From Gambelia wislizenii (lineage: Eukaryota > Chordata > Lepidosauria > Squamata > Crotaphytidae): 64,000 bases of DNA. The stretch lies in the NCBI GenBank assembly GCA_030847615.1, contig JAUMIR010000003.1:287736265-287800264 (forward strand). Reading direction: 5' to 3'. A program made the position numbers and the translations under genes. Positions 1-10,987 of the stretch are shown here, one piece after another (the stretch's first letter is position 1; every line of letters starts with the position of its first letter). The notes under the pieces are model-generated. The model was not told where the DNA came from, did not search any database, and saw only the letters and a program-made list of their open reading frames with translations.

Positions 1-826
1 GTAAATTGTCACTTATTTCATTCATTTCATTTGAACTCATTTAGGTTAAATAGATGATTCCTAACTATCTCCTTATCCATCTTGATTTGCAATCTACATT
101 CATTGCCAAGGTCTCTGCTTATGCATGGAAGCACATAGTTCTCTTTAGGGGAACAAACTGAAGCAAAATAGTCATTGAACACTTCTGCCTTTTCATTGTG
201 ATCTGTTCGCATTTTACCATCCTTGCTGAGCAGTGGTCCCACCATTTCCTTGGCCATTCTCTTGTTTTGAAAGTGTGTGTATGTTTGTATATATTTTTTT
301 TTTTTTTAAAAAAACCTTTTTGTTGCTTCCTGCTTCCCTAGCCAGTCTCACTTCATTTTGAGCTTTAGCTTTACTTAAACTGTTCCTGCAAGCTTGGGTT
401 ACATATCCATACTCCTTCTTAGTGATTTGTCCTTCCTTCCATTGCTTATACGTGCTCTTTTTTCTCTTCGCTTCCTCTTCAAGTTTTCTGTGCAGCCACA
501 TTGGCTTTTTCAGTTGTTCCCCATTTTTTTCTATCATAGAATTGTTTATGATTGTGCTTTCAGCAGTTGTTTCCTAATGAAATCCCACCCATGCTGGGTG
601 CATTTTTGCTTTAGCATCTCTAGCCATGAGATTCTGCCCTGTATTTCCCTGAGCTTGATAAAATCAGCATTCCTGAAATCCAGGTTCCATGTCTTACTAT
701 ACTCTTCTTTGGCCTGTCCCACTATCATGAATTCTAATATGACACAGTCACTTCCTCCTAAAGTGCCAACTGCTTTGATTCCACTGACCAGCTTCTCCCT
801 GTTGATTAGGAGGATCAAGTCCTAAT
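1..826 (-). mobile_element. CR1-type LINE fragment (ORF2 endonuclease–RT linker)
   Basis: Three overlapping open stretches on the minus strand (818–546, 537–214, 257–27) read as consecutive parts of a CR1-type ORF2. They carry the family-typical sequences KPMWLHRKLEEE, a lysine-rich YKQWKEGQ segment and a KAEVFNDYFASVC segment, which in CR1/L2 elements lie between the endonuclease and the reverse transcriptase. Frame changes between the pieces show that it is dead. The fragment runs off the left edge of the window. Family assignment is from recalled motifs; the subfamily is unknown. Confidence 0.75.
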
Positions 827-2288
827 TGTCTGCAAGACACGTCAGGAATTTTTTTGGTGAGTCTAAGCTTAGCAGAATTAGTCTCCCAACAGAGATCAGA
901 AAAGCATCATCATGTCTTTTCACTAACCATAGGACCAGAATAAAAGAACACTGGAAGAATGATGATGTCATGAAGTAAGGCAGCATAGAAGATGGAAGGT
1001 CAATCCTTTTTTATTACAATCTATGACCAACACTATAATTTTTTATTATTTGATTTATATCCTGCTTTTCTCCTTATACTGAACCCAAGTCAAAAAAGAA
1101 AGCATGCAGCAAGATTGATTAAAATAAATGGACAAGACAAAGAATAAAACGGATTACACTCCCAAGTGGGGGAGGATGCTGTCTTGTACAGAGATTGCAA
1201 GCGTACAAAATTTGCAATATTAAAAGTAATTGAAACATTTTCATCAGAGAGAAGGAGGGAAACATAAAAAGAATCTGATCTTATCACCACTTGGCTAAGA
1301 CCGAGCATAATGATGGACTCCTAATTTTTCCAACCAAACGGAGGATTCTACTTAAAGCTAGTGCAACCTACAAGACACTGTAATTTTAAACTGTATACAA
1401 GATATATTTAGAACATGAAATATAACATTTACCATGTAATCCACTATACAAATATGAAAACCAACAAAACAATATTACAATAAAGACTCTGCTAGTAAAG
1501 ATTATTACAATTATTGTGTTACTTCACAATTGTTTTAGCTATGTTATTACATCAGTACTATGTTATTACATAAGTAGCAAAAGCTTCAGTTCTATGATGG
1601 ATTGGACCCGGCAAACTTCAAACCGACTATGCTATATCAAAATGTCTTATCTGTAAGGATTATCTTTGTTGGGATGTCTTGTTTGTGGAAGTTCCTAAGC
1701 CAGAGTGTCTTATCTGTAAAGGCTGTCTTGTTGGGATATCTTGTCTGTAAGAATTTCCCTATGGTGCGTCTGGACCTTTTTTTTCCAACCATTTCGGCCA
1801 CAGAGCCTCCTTCAGGGAATTTTTAATATCTATTAATGATATAATTTTTAGTAAATAAAATTGTTAGGAAACAAATTTATTATTTTGCCCTTAACTAAAG
1901 CCCAGTTATCATACCTCTTTGTAGTGTGAAGATGTCACAAACTTTTTTTCCTTCATGCTCCTATAGCTATTAAATAATAAATATAAAAGTTGCACTACCT
2001 CCTAATTTTTCCTACATCAGTAAATATACCAGTGGCCCTAACTCTTAGTATGTTGCAGCAGAAACAACAGAGTCTTGTAGCTTCTTAAAGACTAACAGGT
2101 CAGACTAAATCAGCTGGTGTTGGTAAAAGTTTATACCAAAAATATTGCTAGTCATTAAAGGGCCACATGACCTTTCATTGCTTTTGTGAAGTGTTGAATA
2201 TCTGTATATACTGCTAGCCTCCTGTTCAGTTGATCAGTCTAACTTGAAATAATAGCAGACAAACTCAGACTAGCCACTGAAATCTTAT

Positions 2289-2640
2289 TTATTTGTTTTG
2301 ATGTATGTTCTGTTTTCTTCTCTGGACTGAGTCATAGCAGCTCACAATAAAACTGAACCGGTACCGATAAAAACAGGAAAAAGTTGCAATGCTAAAACAC
2401 ATTTCAACAAATTCTAATATTAAAACACTATTGCCTTTTAAAAAAAATAAAAGCACGTTTAGAAAGCATAGCACTGTTCTGCATTCTCAATAGCTCATCA
2501 GCTGACAGCTGGTCAGTTGCCAAAAGCCTGTCTGAGCAAAAGGTTGCCTGCCAACAGAAGGACAGCAATGATGGGGCCACCCTAGACTTCTTTAGCAGGA
2601 AGTTCCACAGCCTAAGAGCAGCTGCCAAGAAGTCCCTTAA
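2289..2640 (-). repeat. L2-type LINE 3' remnant
   Basis: The segment resembles the region at 46000–46360: a T-rich start, then wording about AAAGCCTG..TTGCCTGCCAACAGAAGGACAGCA, then a GGAAGTTCCACAGCCTAAGAGCAGC block. The same order occurs in the better preserved minus-strand L2 copy at 46 kb. It is strongly diverged and has no coding capacity. Confidence 0.45.
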
Positions 2641-3599
2641 AAGAAGTAAATCTTACCTTCAAAATGAATGTTTAAGGTAGTACTCATTATCCAGATGTCT
2701 AGGAAGTTGGAAGGATACAAAATGACTGTTCTCACATTTGCAATCAAATAATGTCTACACAAACTGCCCTGCAAATTTAAATAATAAAGGGATACAGGCA
2801 TTGAGGTTCAGAACATGAAATTTCAGTCATGTTTATTCTTGGGTTCCTGTGATTAACTTGAAAGCGTAGTAGATTTAGACAACTTGAATAAGCATTCACT
2901 TTCATGAGGTGCTTTCTGTGATTTGAGCCACTGTCTCTTGGCTTTCATTCCCCTATTTGGGAAGTGGAAATAGTAGCTATGCATATCACAGAACTGTGAG
3001 TTTAAACATCTAAAAAAAAGTACAAACCACTTGTATATCCAGACTCTTACATAAATGGTGAACAGTAATACAGTATATAGAGTTGTAAGCTGCAGTTAAG
3101 ATGTTGCACTGAGTGTTGAAAGCACACAGAATATGAAGAGCCTATGATTATTGGAAAGACACAGAAAGCTATCCATTTACGTACTTATTTATAAATGTAT
3201 TATAGATGAATTCCACCATTTGACCCACCACAGAGCATTCAGAGTGCCTGCAGCTTTTCCAACACACATACCATAATGCATCCTTTATATTGTGGTTTGT
3301 GCATGTGTTGATGCTATATAAACAATGTTTTGAAGCACATGTGATATTCCAGACTTCTCCTACTTCTGTAACAATTTCAGTACTGCACATTTGTGTGTAG
3401 CCCTTGATTGCCTATAAATACAGCAGATACCATGCTTTATTCATTAACGTGGGGCCAGAAAGTAGTCATTGCATAAGAATGGCAGTGCCTCAAAAAAGGT
3501 GCTCCCAAATAATCTGTACCATGGTCAATTTAGCACTGAGGCTTGATTGCTATTATTATGGCTGTAGTCTTTTGCACAGATACAGAAGAAATTTCCACT

Positions 3600-3740
3600 G
3601 CCCTCTATGGGATTTGTAGTTTGGTGAAGGTCTTTAATTCCCTCTAGTGTTAGAGAGCTCCAGTTTGCCTACTATAAACACCAATTCTAGGATTCTAGAA
3701 GCCATGACAAATAAAGTGGTACCAAATATTTATGAATGTG
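3600..3740. repeat. Foldback-type MITE remnant
   Basis: Contains GGGATTTGTAGTTTGGTGA at the left and a diverged GGATTCTAGAAGCCATGAC..AAAGTGGTACC at the right. The same word set recurs near 20460, 34500–34850, 40330 and 57925, so this is an interspersed repeat with inverted ends. No target duplication is visible. Confidence 0.4.
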
Positions 3741-4365
3741 TAATAGAATACCAGGTGCTGTAGGGAGTATTTCAGAGGAAAGAACTGGCAAAATCACCTC
3801 TGAGTATTCCTTGTCTAAGAAAACCTTCTTGTCTATGAAATTCATGTGGTTGCCATGAGTCTACAGGTGACCTGAAGGCACACATACACACACAGGTTCA
3901 GTCTAAATGTTCACTGACCACTGAAGTACATTATTAAGGCACATTTTTTTTAATGTTCTGGGCCTGCATTTTTACAATTTTACAGCATTTGCTGTTCTTA
4001 GAAAATAACATACGTTTTGGGGATAACTTGCTTGTTTTGGGCTGTGGTATTTGGTAACACTTCATTCAATATTCCTGGTTTTTTAAGAGCCCCATGGGGA
4101 AACAGATGCCCCTATTGTTTGTGCACACAAACTGGAAGTGGTAGGAATAGATGCCATTGTGCTATTTTGGCTTTTCAGTGGATAGGTGTTTGTCATCTAG
4201 TACTTCAGTTAATATCCCTGTCAATGAAAACACAAAGTTCCAGATGTGAAACCAGAGGGAAACCAAGCTGTTTCAATTTGTAGCCTTTACTGGTTGCGTT
4301 TACATGCTGACTGCGGGATTTTGAGAGTTGTAATAGAAAAATATAATTTTTTTTCCAAGCACTGT

Positions 4366-4382
4366 ATGTAAAGAAGTTTAAA
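4366..4382. repeat. Left target-site duplication of the 3.6-kb LINE
   Basis: ATGTAAAGAAGTTTAAA here matches ATGTAAAGAAGTATAAA at 8027–8043 with one mismatch. The pair brackets the LINE exactly. Confidence 0.8.
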
Positions 4383-7300
4383 GGGTTTAAAGGGTGAGGC
4401 CAGTTCTGTGCACGTTGCGCTCCACCAGAAAAATCCATTGCACAGGCTCGAAGGACAAATTCAATTCCAAAAAAGCCCTGTAGCGATAGGAGAGGGACGA
4501 AACGGCAGGTGTAAAGATGCACTGGAAGCCGCAGACCCAGCCCTGCATGCAGGTGGTTCAGGACATTGGTCGTTCGAGGCTGACCCGGGAGATGACAGTC
4601 TTGTTCGGCAGCATCATGAACAACCAAGCAGCCTTTTTAAAGAAGAGCACTGCCTGCTCCATATGGAGAGGGGCCTAGAAAAGGTGGCCTAACGAAAGCT
4701 CATCCCCAGCTACCTGGTTGGCTAGCCATGGCCAACGGGAATCTTCTGATGCGGTCAAACCACGGCAAAGAAACAAAGGCGCACACCGGCCTCCAAAGGT
4801 GTAAATAAACTGACACTTGCATGCTGGAACATCAGAACCATGCGAGACTCTGAAGATAGTGGACGGCCTCAGCGTCATTCTGCTCTAATAGCCCATGAAC
4901 TATCATGACTCAATATTGACCTCGCTGCTCTTAGTGAAGTTCGTCTCCATGAGGAAGGCAGCCTTAAAGAACATGGCGCAGGCTACATACTTTACTGGTC
5001 TGGCAAACCCAAAACCGAAAAACATCTTTCAGGAGTTGGCTTTATGATTAAAAACTCCATTGCCTCCAAACTCGAAACCTTGCCAACAGGACACTCTGAT
5101 CGCATTATTTCCTTACGCCTCCCACATGTTGTTCTCTTTAGTATATATGCCCCAACTATGCAAGCCGACCCTGTAGAGAAAGAAAAATTCTACACAGACC
5201 TACGGCAACTCATACAAAAAGTCCCTGTAGAAGATAAAATTATTATCCTTGGTGACTTCAATGTCAGAGTAGGAAAGAACTCTGAAGCCTGGAAAGGTGT
5301 CTTAGGCAAGCATGGTGTTGGAAATTGCAATGATAACGGACGCCTCTTGCTAGAGTTCTGTGCAGAACAACTGCTGACTATTACAAACACTATCTTTCAG
5401 CAGAAAGACAGCTTGAAGACAACCTGGATGCATCCCTGATCCAAACATTGGCACCTCATTGACTATGTTCTAGTCTGCCAGAGAAACATTCACGATGTCT
5501 GCCATACTCGAGTGATGCCCAGTGCAGAATGGCAGACAGATCATCACCTCGTCAGATATAAACTAAATCTTCATCTTAAGTTCAAACCTGAGAGGGGTGG
5601 CATGTTAAAGAAGAGACTCCAAGTCAACAATCTTCAACAAGCTACCATGAGAGACAACTTCCAGGCAAACCTACAAACAACACTTGAAGACCATCCTATA
5701 GATCCTTCTCCTACAGTGCTTTGGCAACATATCAAAAACAGTATCCTCCAGTCTGCGGAAGAATCCCCCGGGTTCTCCCACAAGAAAAATCAAGACTGGT
5801 TTGATGAAAACAACCAAGAGATCCAGGAGCTGTTGGCAAAGAAGAGAACTGCTCACCAGGCATACCTCGCCCAGCCAACTTGCCATGTAAGAAAAGCAGC
5901 TTTCCATCTCACATGTAGTAAACTTCAACAAAAACTCCGAGACATGCAGAACAAGTGGTGGATCAATATTGTAGAAAAGACACAACGCTGTGCAGATCTG
6001 GGGGATTCTAGAGGATTTTATGAAGCTCTTAAGGCAGTGTTTGGACCTACTTATCAGGTCCAAAGCTCCTTATACAGTACAGATGGTCAAACATTAATTA
6101 CCGATAAAGCCTCCATCCTGAATCGATGTGCTGAACACTTTCAAAGTCTCTTTAGTGCCAACCGAGTAGTCCAAGGCTCAGCTATCCAACATATGATACA
6201 AAAACCGATGAAAAATGAATTGGACATAGCTCCCACTTTGGAAGAGACCCTTAAGGCCATACAGCAGATGAAAAATGGCAAGGCAGCTGGGATTGATGGA
6301 ATCCCACCTGAAGTTTGGAAACACGGAGGTCATGTACTCCATGATAAATTCCACGAACTCCTTGTGAATTGCTGGGAAAAGGGGGAACTGCCATCAGATC
6401 TCCGAGATGCAGTCATCATCACCCTATACAAGAAAAAAGGAGCAAAATCTGATTGCTCAAACTATCGAGGCAAAACACTGCTCTCTATTGCTGGAAAAAT
6501 CCTTGCAAGGATACTCCTGAACATATTAGTTCCTGCCATTGCAGAAGAACTTCTTCCTGAAAGGCAATGTGGCTTCAGAGCCAATAGGAGTACTACAGAT
6601 ATGGTATTTGCCTTTAGACAACTGCAAGAAAAACTTAGAGAGCAGAACAAGGGTCTCTATGTAACATTTGTCAACCTCACCAAGACTTTGACACCGTGAG
6701 TAGGAAAGGTCTGTGGCAGATCCTGGAAAGACTAGGATGTCCCCCCAAATTCCTTAAAATGATTATTTTCCTACACGAGGGCCAGCGTGGTCAAGTCAGA
6801 TATGGCAATGCTCTTTCAGAGCCCTTTCTAACAACTAACAGAGTGAAGCAAGGTTGTGTTCTTGCTCCAACTTTATTTACAATCTTCTTCAGCATGATGC
6901 TCCAAAGGGCTATGGCAGAGCTCGAAGAAGACGATGGCATCTATATACGTTACCGTACTGATGGTAGCTTGTTTAACTTAAGCTGTCTTAGGACTCGCAC
7001 TAAGACTCTAAACTATCTAGTCCGTGAGCTGCTCTTCGCTGATGATGCTGCCCTTGTTGCCCACACAGAAGCAGCTCTGCAGCGCCTAACATCATGCTTC
7101 GCAACAGCTGCAAAGCTGTTTCGGCTGGAAGTCAACCTGAAGAAAACTGAAGTTCTTTACCAGCCTGCAACACAGGACGAACACCACCATTCCCACATTG
7201 CCATCGACGAATCTCTTCGCAACTCCGTTCAGCAGTTCACCTACCTGGGAAGCATCATCTCCTCAGATGCCAATATTGACAAAGAGATTGATCATAGATT

Positions 7301-8026
7301 AGCAAAGGGGCATAGCGCATTTGGAAGACTTTACTAAAGAGTCTAGAGCAATAAACACCTGAGGCGACACAAAAATCAGTGTGTATAGAGCCATTGTACT
7401 GTCTATTCTCCTTTATGGGTCTGAAACATGGGTCACCTATCGCCACCACTTATGACTCCTCGAATGCTTCCATCAGCGCTTTTTATGCACAATCCTAAAT
7501 ATACAGTGGACTGACTATGTGATGAATGTTGCTGTCCTTGAGCAAGCAGGGATCACCAGCATTGAGGCCATGATATTGAGAACACAGCTGCGCTGGGCAG
7601 GGCATGTTTCTAGGATAGAGGACCATCACCTCCCCAAAACAGTATTCTATGGTGAACTCACCATGGGTCAGCGTAAGAGGGGCGCTCCAAAAAAGCGATA
7701 CAAGGACTCCCTGAAACAACACCTCAGGCTCGGCCAAATTGATCACCAACAATGGTACGCCATGGCCTCACATCGGTAGGCATGGAGACACACTATCCAC
7801 AATGCTGCAGCCTTATTAGAGAACTAATGCTGAACAAGTCTTGAAGAGAAACGACAACGCAGAAAAAATCACAACCCGGAAACATCACCCAAGGAAACCT
7901 TCTGCTGCGCTTTCTGCAACCGGACTTGTCTATCTCGGATTGGCCTTTTTGGTCATCAGCGCGCTTGCAGAAAGCGTGGGATGAGTCCTTCCTGAATCTT
8001 CATTTGCGAAGAGAAGCCATGGAGAG
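4383..8026 (+). mobile_element. Full-length, inactive APE-type non-LTR retrotransposon (LINE), about 3.6 kb
   Basis: The insert is bounded by a 17-bp target-site duplication (4366–4382 and 8027–8043), so both ends are defined. It has a 5' leader of about 400 bases, one large ORF (endonuclease, reverse transcriptase, C-terminal zinc-finger-like segment) and a very short 3' tail without a long poly-A. Shorter copies of the same element's 3' part lie at 10603–13300 (minus) and 41093–41337 (plus). The single-ORF layout and small size recall RTE-like elements, but the C-terminal Cys/His motif is not typical of RTE, so I leave the clade open. Stops and frameshifts make it non-autonomous. Confidence 0.88.
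4801..7984 (+). pseudogene. LINE ORF2: AP-endonuclease plus reverse transcriptase, disrupted
   Basis: In an active element this protein would nick the target and copy the element RNA at the nick. Visible endonuclease motifs are ACWNIRTM (about 4821), ALSEVRLHEE, GDFNVRVG (about 5254) and TDHHLVRY (about 5536). RT motifs include GIDGIPPE (about 6290), NYRGKTLLSI and FADDAALVA (about 7036). The end reads C-x2-C-x3-C..SRIGLFGHQRAC, a zinc-finger-like tail. Damage includes TGA at 4906–4908 and 5437–5439, a frameshift near 6680–6690 just inside RT motif A (which also reads VNLTK where Asp would be expected), TAA at 7335–7337 and further breaks beyond. The true start codon is not identifiable; reading is supported from about 4801. 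Confidence 0.85.
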
Positions 8027-8043
8027 ATGTAAAGAAGTATAAA
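8027..8043. repeat. Right target-site duplication of the 3.6-kb LINE
   Basis: ATGTAAAGAAGTATAAA, the partner of the copy at 4366–4382 (16 of 17 bases identical). Confidence 0.8.
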
Positions 8044-8229
8044 TTTTGACTGGACATGAAGCTGTTACTTTCTGATTATTGATCAAGAGTAGCTGTAAGT
8101 ATTTACACAAGTAATCCCCAATGACTTGAGGACAGGTGGATGACTCCACTATAATATTTTTGAAAGTTTCATAACTGAGGAGCCCACCATTCTAGATTTC
8201 TCTAACTTGTTCTACCTTGAAAAGAGATC

Positions 8230-8445
8230 TTTGTGACTTATTTATTACACTTATATTCTGTATTTTTCTAAGACTTTCAAGGCAGTATACATGATTATCC
8301 TCCCCCATGTTATTCTCACAATGACTTTGTGACATGAGTTAGCCTGAGAGTTGGAGAATGGGCTGAGATCATCCTATGAGAGTCATAGCCAAGTGGATAT
8401 TTGAACTTGAATCTCCCTAGCCTTAATCCAAGGCTAATCATTACA
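8230..8445. repeat. Old SINE/LINE-tail repeat
   Basis: Contains CTTTCAAGGCAGTATACATG, then TCCTCCCCCATGTTATTCTCACAA, then a TTTGAACTTGAATCTCC block resembling a B-box in reverse orientation. This order is common in amniote SINE/MIR-like repeats. The call rests on recalled wording and the family name is uncertain. Confidence 0.4.
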
Positions 8446-8842
8446 TCAATTAATTCTACAGAAGTTGCTTATAGACAGAGTTTAGAAAGTTACTTTTTAA
8501 ACTTAGCTCATTACTTTTATATACATGTTTGATTTTCTTCCAGTGGAAATAGAAATCATGGGAGATGCAGTCTGGCTTGAGACCACTGAAGGGAGCAAAT
8601 GGTTAAAGTTCCTGGCAGGGTTCTGGTTGTCCTCCCCCCCACATACACACACATTTGCTATTTACTTTTTTTAAAAGCCAGTCATACAATTGCTAATTAT
8701 GTGAATGGTGGCTGGTCTGGTTTGGTCCTTAGTTCTGAAGAGCTATGAGGAATTTGGTTGCAGATAAATAACACAGTAGGAGATCTCTAGTGGCGACCCT
8801 TTGGGGGCCTTCAATAACAGAAATACAGAAATTAAAGCTAGA

Positions 8843-9062
8843 GAGCCACTGTGGTGCAGTGGCTTGAGCATTGGACTACAGCCCTGGAGACCATGGTTCA
8901 AATCCCTGCTTGGTCATGGAAACCCATTGGGTGATCTTGGCCCAGTCATACATTCTCAGGGGAAGTGGAAGGGCAAACCCCCTCTGAGCAAATCATGCCA
9001 AGAAAATCCTGTCTTAGGGTCACCGTAAGTCAGACGTGACTTGTAGGTACACAACAATAGTA
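8843..9062 (+). mobile_element. tRNA-derived SINE (lizard type)
   Basis: The 5' part has an A-box-like GTGGTGCAGTGGCTTGAGC and a B-box-like GGTTCAAATCC about 40 bases on, as expected for a tRNA-derived RNA polymerase III promoter. The body contains GGAAACCCATTGGGTGA and CAAACCCCCTCTGA, and the end reads GACTTGTAGGTACACAACAA followed by an AAC-rich tail. Other copies are on the minus strand at 24510, 49383 and 54616. SINEs of this kind rely on a partner LINE for copying. Confidence 0.75.
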
Positions 9063-9069
9063 ACAAAAA

Positions 9070-10344
9070 CAATGAAGGCTAGCTGTTTACCACTGTGGCT
9101 TGCCTTAGACTGGCTGTTGTGGCCACTAACTAGAGCAGGCATTTCTGTGTGACCACAGATAGCTCCTTCTACTGTTCATAGAAATGTGTACAATCATGAT
9201 AAGCAAAGACTTTGTATTTAGGAAGCCATAAGCTTCTTCATGAAATGTGCACTGTCTCTGCCTAATTCATGCAAATTTATGAACTAGGGCAAAGACATAG
9301 CTAATTTTGTGAACTGAGCAGAAACTTGGTTCAGTTCCTTAGTGAAGCAGAGGCACAGGCTGCCTCATGAACTCAACAATATTTTACACAGTTCATGAAT
9401 TATGCAGTTTCTTAAATATAGTAGAACATATATATTTATGGAAACACATGCACATGCCTAAACATTACTTAAAAATATGTGTCTGTAAGACCCTGTATAA
9501 GTGTTGCCAGAATTTTATGTGTAAGAGGTTAAGCATACATGGGTAAGAGTCACTACAGGATATTAATAATATAGTTAGTTTGTATATATAATTTTCATGG
9601 AAGCGGTGAATTAGTGAAAGGAATATTTGAATGAAACAGGGAAATCTAGGATTTGGAGAAATAAGGCATCATGCTGATAGATTTCTTGACTTGTTTCTTG
9701 GAAAAAACATTGGCATGATTGGAATTACTCTTAGGAAACATCTGAATTGTTTTTACAGGTGTTACTTTTAATCAGGGTATTACCACTTCACCATTCTAGT
9801 TTTTTTCCTGAGTAGCTTTGGTATGCATATAGCTTGCAAAATGAACTTGCAGAGTGAATTCTGAACAGCCAGGGGCTCACCGGTTCATTTTAATGGCAGA
9901 GAATACTTAGACCATAAAAGTGAATGGAGCAGCAGCTGCTCCATACACTACGTGCACATTTGTAAAGATTACACATGCACACTTCTGTGTGTAATCTATC
10001 TATCTATCTCTCTAGGCACTATATATACATATGCAATTGACATGATAGGCTAATTTGTAGCATCCCAATGAAAATCTAAGCAGAAAACTAATTTATTGAG
10101 TAGTTCAGCTCTATTTCACATGCACTTATAGTGTCTGCGTACTCTGTGGTACTTCAATCTAGGACTCAATTGTTACACTTAGTTTGCACAAAAATGATAG
10201 GGCTAAAGTCACAAGTGACTTTTCCCATATATTTCCCTGGAATCTATCTTCAGCTAATCTGGAGAGCATCTACACTAAGAGTGTTAAAAGACATAGCTGT
10301 GGTAGTCTGGAATATCACTATGCAAAAGGATCTTGTAGCACCTT
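9070..10344. other. Gene-free AT-rich stretch
   Basis: No gene or clear mobile element seen. There is a short ATCT run near 9990–10010 and scattered AT-rich sequence; probable intron 1. Confidence 0.5.
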
Positions 10345-10602
10345 TGAGACTGAGAGGAAGAGGTTGTAGCATAAGCCTTTGTAGACTTGGTCTACTTCCT
10401 CAGATGCACAGAGTGAACAAGTAACTAGGAGCAGACCTTATAAGTAAGCTGTTGAATAGAAGTCACTATTCAACATTTCTATTGAATTTCTATGGCTATT
10501 CAACAGTCTACATATAAGGTCTGTCCCTAGGCACTCGTTCACTCCATGAATCTAAGAAGACCAAGTCTATGAAGGCTTATGCTACAACTTCTTTCTCTCA
10601 AT
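10345..10602. repeat. 260-bp foldback of a retroelement-tail repeat
   Basis: The left arm (about 10345–10455) contains GGTTGTAGCATAAGCCTTTG, AGACTTGGTCTACTTCCTCA and GCAGACCTTATAAG. The right arm (about 10490–10602) reads the same words in reverse complement. The loop is about 35 bases. Related single copies are at 27130–27230 and 40260–40330. Penelope-like elements often carry inverted terminal copies, so this may be such an end structure; that is inference. Confidence 0.6.
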
Positions 10603-10987
10603 TCTCTCTCTGGCTTTTCTTTGCAAATGAAGATTCAGGTAGGACTCATCCCAAGCTTTCTGCAAACGCGCTGATGACTAAAAAGGCCAATCCGAGATAA
10701 ACAAGTCCGGTTGCAGAAAGCACAGCAGAAGGTCTCCCTGGGTGATGTTTCCGGGTTGTGATTCTTTCTGCGTTGTCGTTTCTCTTCAAGACTTGTTTGG
10801 CGTGAGTTCTCAAATAAGGCTGCAGCATTGTAGATAGTGCGTCTCAATGCCTCCCGATGCGAGACCAAGGCAGACCATTGTTGGTGATCAATTTGGCTGA
10901 GCCTGAGATGTTGTTTCAGGGAGTCCTTGTATCACTTTTTTGGAGCACCTCTCTTACGCTGACCTGTGGCGAGTTCACCATAGAGTA

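Larger units (their letters stand above)
827..4365. other. Gene-free stretch with old repeat remnants
   Basis: No exon-like open frame is convincing here. I see L2-type 3' remnants near 1030–1130 and 2289–2640, an imperfect two-copy repeat of about 62 bp near 1645–1765 (shared GTCTTATCTGTAA), a short foldback-type repeat near 3600–3740, and a SINE tail fragment near 3850–3900. The rest is AT-rich sequence with no recognised function. Most likely it is part of ADAMTS5 intron 1. Confidence 0.6.

Noticed and set aside
4408..4692. 95-codon frame as a LINE ORF1
   Set aside because: No RNA-binding motif or coiled coil, and it lies in the leader of a decayed element; not convincing as a protein.
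8843..9062. Possible tRNA gene
   Set aside because: A- and B-box-like words are present but the sequence does not fold as a cloverleaf and continues into a SINE body and tail.
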